From: a virus
Virus record (IMG/VR): IMGVR_UViG_3300022074_005186
Location: 1-27,074 of that record
Strand: one strand, 5' to 3'
DNA length: 27,074 nucleotides
The notes beneath the pieces were generated by a model, which saw only the letters and a list, made by a program, of their open reading frames with translations, made no database searches and was not told where the DNA came from. The position numbers and the translations under genes are program-made. Positions 22,107 to 27,074 of this stretch are shown here, piece by piece; position 1 is the first letter of the stretch; every line of letters begins with the position of its first letter.

Positions 22107-24385
22107 TACTGAACCTCCTTCAACATCATTTCGTATTTTTTACCATTTTTATTATTTATCATGTAAATTCCGTTCTCTCCTTCTTGCAATGTCCAGTTAC
22201 CTGTTGTACCATCCACACAGTTTGGATCTCCACCATCATTACTAAAGTGCATATCCATGACATGGATATTTCTCCATTTTAATGAACTTGTTCCTAAATC
22301 TCTTGCATTGTTTGCACCCGGAACAAAAGAACCATTGGTATCAAATTCAGCAAGTTTAGTATCACAAGTTTCTGCAGTTTCACTAGCACCGTTAGCCAAA
22401 TCCTGATAGAAAGCAATAGAACCATAAGATGACCATATTTTTAATTGTTCTGTATTAGAATGATCGTAAGCAATACCTGCTCTTAACTCTCTGGTTGCAC
22501 TTATTGAGGGTGCATAATGCCACATTAATCCCCAAGAACTATCACCACCACTAGTTCCTTGTAACCAGTTACCTTCTGTTTGTCCGATAGTCAAAAGATG
22601 TCTACTATCATAACCATCACTTGTTGAACAGTTTATTTTTACTGCTTCACGTACTACATTAGAATTTACAGAACCAGTTTGATTCCATCCACCTAATAAA
22701 ATAGTATCATCTGATTTAACACGAAGAGTTTCTCTATAAGTACTACCACCTGTTCTATGTTTAAAGAAGAAATCACCAATATTATTTCCAGTTCTAACAT
22801 ATCCTAACTGACCATAACTATTTGCACCACTTGCAACAACAAACTCTAATCCTGTGTGATACCCTACTCCACTATTATCTGTACCAGATGGATTATGAAT
22901 ACGAAGTAATGAATTGTCTGCTGCACTAAAACCTGTTACCTGATATGCGTTTGTGCTGCTTTGATGAATGTCAAGAATTCTATCGGCACTTGTTGCTCCA
23001 AGAGACATCTTACCATTTGAATCAATGTAAACATTTGATTCGGCATTTAAATTTGTTCCACTACCACCAGTGATAACTTTATTATCAGCATTATTTGCTA
23101 TCGTTACACCAGCAGAAGGTGTTGCCCAAGTAGGTGCCGATCCAGAACCTGCACTTGTTAATACCTGACCTGATGTTCCGTATGCACCAGCAACTCCAAT
23201 CGCACCAGCATTAGAAATATTGAATCTGTTTGAAAATGTTATATTATTATTTGCTGTACCACTTGCAGCAGTATCAAATTGGAATCCACTTTGATTTACT
23301 ACTATTCTTGTCGCACCTACACTACTGGTAATGTATTTCCAAGCACTGTTAAATACAGCATTTGTTACATAGTTTAATTGATGACTAACTGCTCCTATAG
23401 CAGCAGCATTTTTGATGTAAATATTTCCATTATCAGAAGAGGTTGGAGATGTTTGAGCACCAGTAACCAAATTTCCACTTCCGTCGATGCGAAGTGCTTC
23501 AGTTTCTCCAGAACCACCAATGTTTATGGTAAATGGACTGTTAGCATAACTTCTAATACTGGTTATACCAGTAGTTGCACTTAGATCAGCACGTAGTGTT
23601 GTGCCTGTGTGAAGAGCAAAGGATGGTTTAGTTGAATGACTTACATTAAGAGGATGAGATGTCTCCGAGAAATTGCCACCAATATTTAAATTACCATCAG
23701 ATGTGATGCGAAGTCTTTCTCCTTCAGTTCCAGAACTTCTTGTTAAGAATCTTAAGTTTGAATTATTAGTTGAACCAGCATTTTGTATTCTAGCATTACT
23801 GTTATTAAATCCATTCTGGAAATATAAACTCTCTCCATTAAAACCTACATGGACATTACCACTTGAGTCGACGTGAACTCTTTCTTGTGCACCACTTAAT
23901 GCTCCTGCAGTTATTGTATAGAGACGAACATCAGAACCAAGTAATGATAATGATCTATACCCATCACCACTACCATAGTTACCAACAAATAGTCCACTAG
24001 TTGATGGATCTGCAATAACTCTGAAACTAGCATTTGCACCTGCACGAATTTGCAAGTCACCATTAGGAGTATCAGTTCCGATACCAACTTTACCATCTGA
24101 TGCGATGCGAAGTCTTTCAACACCTGCTGTCTCTACTGTAAATGTATCAGCAGCGGGAAATCTTATTGAAGTATTCGTGTCCCCAGTATGAACTATTGAG
24201 TCGGCAATTGAAACTGTAGACCTTGCTGTGATTATTCCTATTGAATCTATATTCGTTACGTCTTCATATGTAAGTGTACCACCAATCGAAACACTACCAG
24301 TAAATGTAGTAATACCATTTACCTTTAAGTCTTCAACCTCAACACTTAGAGATTTTCTTATATCTGTTAACTTTGTTAGTGCCAT
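22106..24385 (-). CDS. Tail fibre-like protein with ERLRI repeats
   Basis: A 759-residue fibre. The N-terminus MALTKLTDIRKSLSVEVE with SVSIGGTLTYEDVTNIDSIGI is shared with the next fibre gene and probably forms the attachment part. The shaft has many repeats of the form ERLRI-x-SDG-x-x-x-IG, each a short beta unit of a trimeric fibre. The C-terminus has the cyanophage-type block ARDLGTSSLKWRNIHVMD and a closing LQEGENGIYMINNKNGKKY. A perfect TATAAATA lies 11 bases upstream of the ATG. Its stop overlaps the start of the small fibre gene. No S74 peptidase (auto-cleavage) motif is visible. Confidence 0.85.
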   Translation of the reverse strand: MALTKLTDIRKSLSVEVEDLKVNGITTFTGSVSIGGTLTYEDVTNIDSIGIITARSTVSIADSIVHTGDTNTSIRFPAADTFTVETAGVERLRIASDGKVGIGTDTPNGDLQIRAGANASFRVIADPSTSGLFVGNYGSGDGYRSLSLLGSDVRLYTITAGALSGAQERVHVDSSGNVHVGFNGESLYFQNGFNNSNARIQNAGSTNNSNLRFLTRSSGTEGERLRITSDGNLNIGGNFSETSHPLNVSHSTKPSFALHTGTTLRADLSATTGITSIRSYANSPFTINIGGSGETEALRIDGSGNLVTGAQTSPTSSDNGNIYIKNAAAIGAVSHQLNYVTNAVFNSAWKYITSSVGATRIVVNQSGFQFDTAASGTANNNITFSNRFNISNAGAIGVAGAYGTSGQVLTSAGSGSAPTWATPSAGVTIANNADNKVITGGSGTNLNAESNVYIDSNGKMSLGATSADRILDIHQSSTNAYQVTGFSAADNSLLRIHNPSGTDNSGVGYHTGLEFVVASGANSYGQLGYVRTGNNIGDFFFKHRTGGSTYRETLRVKSDDTILLGGWNQTGSVNSNVVREAVKINCSTSDGYDSRHLLTIGQTEGNWLQGTSGGDSSWGLMWHYAPSISATRELRAGIAYDHSNTEQLKIWSSYGSIAFYQDLANGASETAETCDTKLAEFDTNGSFVPGANNARDLGTSSLKWRNIHVMDMHFSNDGGDPNCVDGTTGNWTLQEGENGIYMINNKNGKKYEMMLKEVQ

Positions 24386-25669
24386 ATCTTTTTTTTTATT
24401 TATAGATTATCCAATCAAGAATCCAGCAAAACTTTCCCAATATCCAGAGTTCCATGCTCTTTTTGAACCTCCATCTTGATTGTTAGTGGTGCAATGAACC
24501 TTATCGCCAACTGCTAAAGGTATGACACAAGACAAATGATGATGATCCCACCAATTCTGACTAGTAGTTTCAGACTCACCACCATGATAATCTACTCCAT
24601 TTTTTACTATTCTTGTATCAACTCTTGCTGAATGGTTTTGTGATAGTGAAAAATAATAATTTCCAGCAACAGGAGCTACAAATTTATATTGATCTGATCC
24701 TGATGTTTTGAAATGACCACCGATATTTGTATTAGTTGTATTGAATGGCATTACTTGCATTCCCGTATTGGCACTCTCACTAGTAAATCCGTTTATATAA
24801 GCATTAAATGATGGTTGATTTGGTGTTGTAACTCTACCATATGCATCAATTTTCATACGCTCACCGGGAGTATTAGTGCCACCTCCTGTATAAAATGCCA
24901 TATAATCAGTATTGTGATCATAAAAAACTTTTCCAGCGTAAGAACCAGCGTCACCACTACTTGTGCTATCTGTGAAATATAATCTTCCAGAACCATTTGT
25001 GGCAGATCTTATCTCTATAGCGGTTGTACCACCAGAAGATACATCTGCAACCGATAATTTTCTTGATGAGAATGCAGCACCATCAGATGTGTTTATAAGA
25101 ACTCTTCCATCTCCAAGAATCCTCATTCTTTCTGCACCTGCTGTTCTTACATATAAATCATCAATATTATGATCATATGTAATTGCACCACGATATGCTG
25201 CATTACCTGAAGTTCCATCTGCAAAATATAAATTATTTCTCTTGTTGCTTCCAGTGCTTGCAATAGTTATTCCAGTATGGTCTGCTGAAGCAACAACAAA
25301 ATTTTCTGCTTCATTATCATAACCATCAGGTGCGTTTGTTCCCAGTCCCATTCGACCACTTGAGTCGATGCGAAGTCTTTCACCTAGTGAACCACCACTA
25401 GGGGTAGTTGCAAAAATTATATCAGCACCTGCAGAGCGATGTCTGATATTTAATTCATTTGTACGATATTGAATTTCTCCTAACCTTGTACTCTTATCTG
25501 CTTCATAAAAATCTATTGCACTAATATCATCTGATGCTCTACCGAACAAAACAATATTCTGTGCAGAACTGTCAGCAGCAACTTGTATTGGATGAGAAAG
25601 TGATGTTGAAGTTAGTGCTGCTTGACCTGATTTTAATAATCTACCACTTGAGTCGATGCGAAGTCTTTC
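23483..25669 (-). repeat. Dispersed coding repeats (ERLRI units) in the fibre genes
   Basis: Copies of a GATGCGAAGTCTTTC-type unit (plus-strand reading) occur at about 23486, 23705, 24104, 25367 and 25655, each encoding E/T-R-L-R-I plus flank. The copies at 25356-25382 and 25644-25670 are identical over 27 bases and lie 288 bases (96 codons) apart in frame. They are shaft repeats at protein level and homology for recombination at DNA level. Confidence 0.75.
24397..24404 (-). promoter_or_regulatory. Late promoter of the 759-aa fibre gene
   Basis: A perfect TATAAATA on the minus strand, 11 bases upstream of the ATG at 24385 and two bases after the stop of the previous fibre gene. The predicted start is near 24391, which leaves only a few untranslated bases, all A-rich. 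Confidence 0.7.
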
Positions 25670-26248
25670 AGTATTAGAATTATTTTTGAATATTATGTCA
25701 TGAGTATCAGAAGCAGATGCATTAGACACATATGAGATACCACCTTTTAAAGTTCCATCAATTAGGAACTCTATATGTGCTCCTGCTCCACCACCATTAG
25801 AAGTATCTAATGTTAATTTTGCATCAGATCCAGACTCTGATTCTAATTTTAATACCGCATCAGAAGACCCAGTAGAATTATTTAAATGTAATAATCCTGT
25901 TCCATCAAAAGTTAACTTTGATTCAGCATTTAAATTAACACCACTACCGCCAGTTATTACCCTGTTGTCACCATTGTTTGCAATGGTTGCCTGTGCTGGT
26001 AATGAAGTTAAGTTTGCACCACTTCCTACAAAACTTGTTGCAGTAATCACACCTGCATTTCCTAATTTAATATTATTTCCTACATCTACTTGACCAGCAA
26101 GTACTTTAATACCTGTTCTGAATGTACCAATACCTAATGCATCTACATTGGTGACATCCTGATATGTTAGTGTTCCTCCAACTGATACATTACCAGAAAG
26201 ACTTACACTATCTTTTATTACAGAACCAGTTACCTTTGTAAGTGCCAT
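24407..26248 (-). CDS. Tail fibre-like protein with C1q-like C-terminal domain
   Basis: A 613-residue fibre. The N-terminus MALTKVTGSVIKDSVSLSGNVSVGGTLTYQDVTNVDALGIG is clearly related to that of the 759-aa fibre. The shaft carries ERLRIDSSGR-type repeats and a TIANNGDNRVITGGSG block also seen (slightly changed) in its neighbour. The last ~130 residues look like a C1q/TNF-type jelly roll: YKFVAPVAGNYYFSLSQ, ARVDTRIVKNGV, then VIPLAVGDKVHCTT and a terminal FAGFLIG. Such trimeric heads bind surfaces or proteins. AATAAATA lies 14 bases upstream of the ATG. The two fibres probably arose by duplication followed by a swap of the heads. Confidence 0.85.
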   Translation of the reverse strand: MALTKVTGSVIKDSVSLSGNVSVGGTLTYQDVTNVDALGIGTFRTGIKVLAGQVDVGNNIKLGNAGVITATSFVGSGANLTSLPAQATIANNGDNRVITGGSGVNLNAESKLTFDGTGLLHLNNSTGSSDAVLKLESESGSDAKLTLDTSNGGGAGAHIEFLIDGTLKGGISYVSNASASDTHDIIFKNNSNTERLRIDSSGRLLKSGQAALTSTSLSHPIQVAADSSAQNIVLFGRASDDISAIDFYEADKSTRLGEIQYRTNELNIRHRSAGADIIFATTPSGGSLGERLRIDSSGRMGLGTNAPDGYDNEAENFVVASADHTGITIASTGSNKRNNLYFADGTSGNAAYRGAITYDHNIDDLYVRTAGAERMRILGDGRVLINTSDGAAFSSRKLSVADVSSGGTTAIEIRSATNGSGRLYFTDSTSSGDAGSYAGKVFYDHNTDYMAFYTGGGTNTPGERMKIDAYGRVTTPNQPSFNAYINGFTSESANTGMQVMPFNTTNTNIGGHFKTSGSDQYKFVAPVAGNYYFSLSQNHSARVDTRIVKNGVDYHGGESETTSQNWWDHHHLSCVIPLAVGDKVHCTTNNQDGGSKRAWNSGYWESFAGFLIG

Positions 26249-26262
26249 TATATCTTTTTAGT

Positions 26263-26270
26263 TATTTATT
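26263..26270 (-). promoter_or_regulatory. Late promoter of the 613-aa fibre gene
   Basis: AATAAATA on the minus strand, overlapping the stop codon of the upstream fibre gene and 14 bases before the ATG at 26248. The leader AAAAAGATATAATGG closely matches that of the next fibre gene. Confidence 0.55.
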
Positions 26271-27074
26271 ATGATCCTGATATATGATAAGTAAAAGATC
26301 CATATATCCATCTTCCAAATGACCATTGACCGTGTTGCAGATATCTAGATGACGCATAACCCATACCACTCTTGTCTGTAGGTTTCACCCAATATACTAC
26401 ATTATTACTACTTACACGATTGATATAATGAGTACCACCTACTATATCACCTAAACCACTACTAGGACTACTATGATCCACCCAAAATGATCCACCAATT
26501 TGAAATCCAAAACAAGTAAAAGGCCAACCTCTTAATCTCAAATCTCCTGTTTTACTTCCATTTTCTGCGTTTTGAATATTATAGTAACAGTAAACAAGAT
26601 TTCCAATTCTTACATATCTACATTCATTAGCAGTATAAGTAATAGAATAATTAGAACCATTTGCATCTATTACCTCTGGAACCCATTGTCCTGTTTGATA
26701 ATGATCTAGATAATTAACTGCATTTGCACTTCCAAATCTAATACCACCACTTAATACTACATCTCTCCAACGATAACCAGAATGATAACCTAAATCCATA
26801 TTTGCATCGGTTCTTGGGTAAGTATGTCCAATGAAAGAATTACCCTCACCATTCACATACCAAACATTTGATGATGAATCTGTATTGTACATCTGAATAG
26901 CAGATCCATGTGCGTTTTTGCTAGTAACTTTAATACCATCAGTTTTAACACGAAGTACTTCTGCTGTTCCTGATCCAGTTGTGTTTTGAAATATAATATC
27001 GTCACCACTCTTATATGATATAAAATATATTGCACCAGAAGCAGAGATTCTAAGTCTTTCTGATGAACCTGTGT
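26269..27074 (-). CDS. Tail fibre-like protein, C-terminal part (cut by window edge)
   Basis: An open frame of 267 visible residues that enters the window at base 27074; an in-frame ATG at 26892 is internal, not the start. The upstream residues read SSERLRISASGAIYF and later EVLRVKTDGIKV, the same shaft repeats as the other fibres. LGYHSGYRWRDVVLSGGIRFG is the pre-tip block, and GQWVPEVIDANGSNYSITY with RYVRIGNLVYCYYNIQ is the widespread phage-fibre C-terminal domain with a G-x-W-x-P motif. It is the third fibre in tandem and carries a third type of head. Confidence 0.85.
   Translation of the reverse strand, partial: TGSSERLRISASGAIYFISYKSGDDIIFQNTTGSGTAEVLRVKTDGIKVTSKNAHGSAIQMYNTDSSSNVWYVNGEGNSFIGHTYPRTDANMDLGYHSGYRWRDVVLSGGIRFGSANAVNYLDHYQTGQWVPEVIDANGSNYSITYTANECRYVRIGNLVYCYYNIQNAENGSKTGDLRLRGWPFTCFGFQIGGSFWVDHSSPSSGLGDIVGGTHYINRVSSNNVVYWVKPTDKSGMGYASSRYLQHGQWSFGRWIYGSFTYHISGS

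Noticed and set aside
22106-24385. S74 auto-cleaving peptidase at a fibre C-terminus
   Set aside because: No Ser-Lys dyad context or typical S74 block is visible in any of the fibre C-termini.
23483-25669. CRISPR-like array from repeated GATGCGAAGTC units
   Set aside because: The spacing is irregular and the repeats are in frame within fibre genes; they encode shaft units.
26269-26892. 207-aa gene starting at an ATG at 26892
   Set aside because: The frame stays open to the window edge and the upstream residues are typical fibre repeats, so the ATG is internal and the gene is partial.

Overview
The window looks like part of a T4-like cyanomyovirus (cyanophage) genome, probably one infecting Prochlorococcus and resembling the P-SSM2 group. 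Three things support this: AT-rich sequence, uninterrupted viral psbA and psbD next to high-light-inducible (hli) genes, and T4-type late promoters (TATAAATA or AATAAATA) beside virion genes. Every gene I can support lies on the minus strand, so transcription runs from high to low coordinates. No tRNA, CRISPR array, insertion sequence or integrase was seen. The phage-group assignment is an inference; the gene families are read from the sequence.

Layout in the direction of transcription. (1) 27074-18327, virion and late region: three tail-fibre-like proteins built on 'ERLRI..DG' repeats (the first cut by the window edge), a small fibre with a possible fibrinogen/intelectin-like head, a tail-fibre assembly chaperone-like protein, three consecutive 2OG-Fe(II) oxygenases, and two small membrane proteins. 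(2) 18306-8032, a glycan island starting at a strong sigma70-type promoter (TTGACT-17-TATAAT): a small unknown protein, gmd, fcl, GT11 fucosyltransferase, GT6 (ABO-type) transferase, HtrL/YibB-type transferase, GT4, NodU/CmcH carbamoyltransferase, a GT-A-like transferase, radical SAM protein, methyltransferase and GT25. Almost all of these overlap by 1-20 bases. (3) 7968-6550, a perfect-consensus sigma70 promoter (TTGACA-17-TATAAT), ten tiny genes of 24-65 codons (five hli and five unknown, of which most look single-pass membrane), then a clear terminator. (4) 6542-3237: a fourth 2OG-Fe(II) oxygenase behind a late promoter and a 907-aa probable structural protein. (5) 3227-1: a structured 5' leader, psbA, an intercistronic terminator, psbD, another terminator/promoter, two small unknown proteins and the start of an HNH endonuclease.

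How the parts may work together. hli, psbA and psbD would maintain photosystem II and protect the thylakoid during infection. The glycan island can make GDP-L-fucose from GDP-mannose, which must come from the host because no mannose-activating gene is present. It could then build a fucosylated, carbamoylated and methylated glycan. The most striking point is GDP-fucose synthesis together with an alpha-1,2-fucosyltransferase-like GT11 and an adjacent GT6 enzyme with a vertebrate-style DxD. That is the same logic as A/B histo-blood-group antigen synthesis. The glycan's place (host LPS or virion) is unknown. The tail-fibre region carries three different C-terminal heads and an oxygenase trio that could modify fibres or other proteins.
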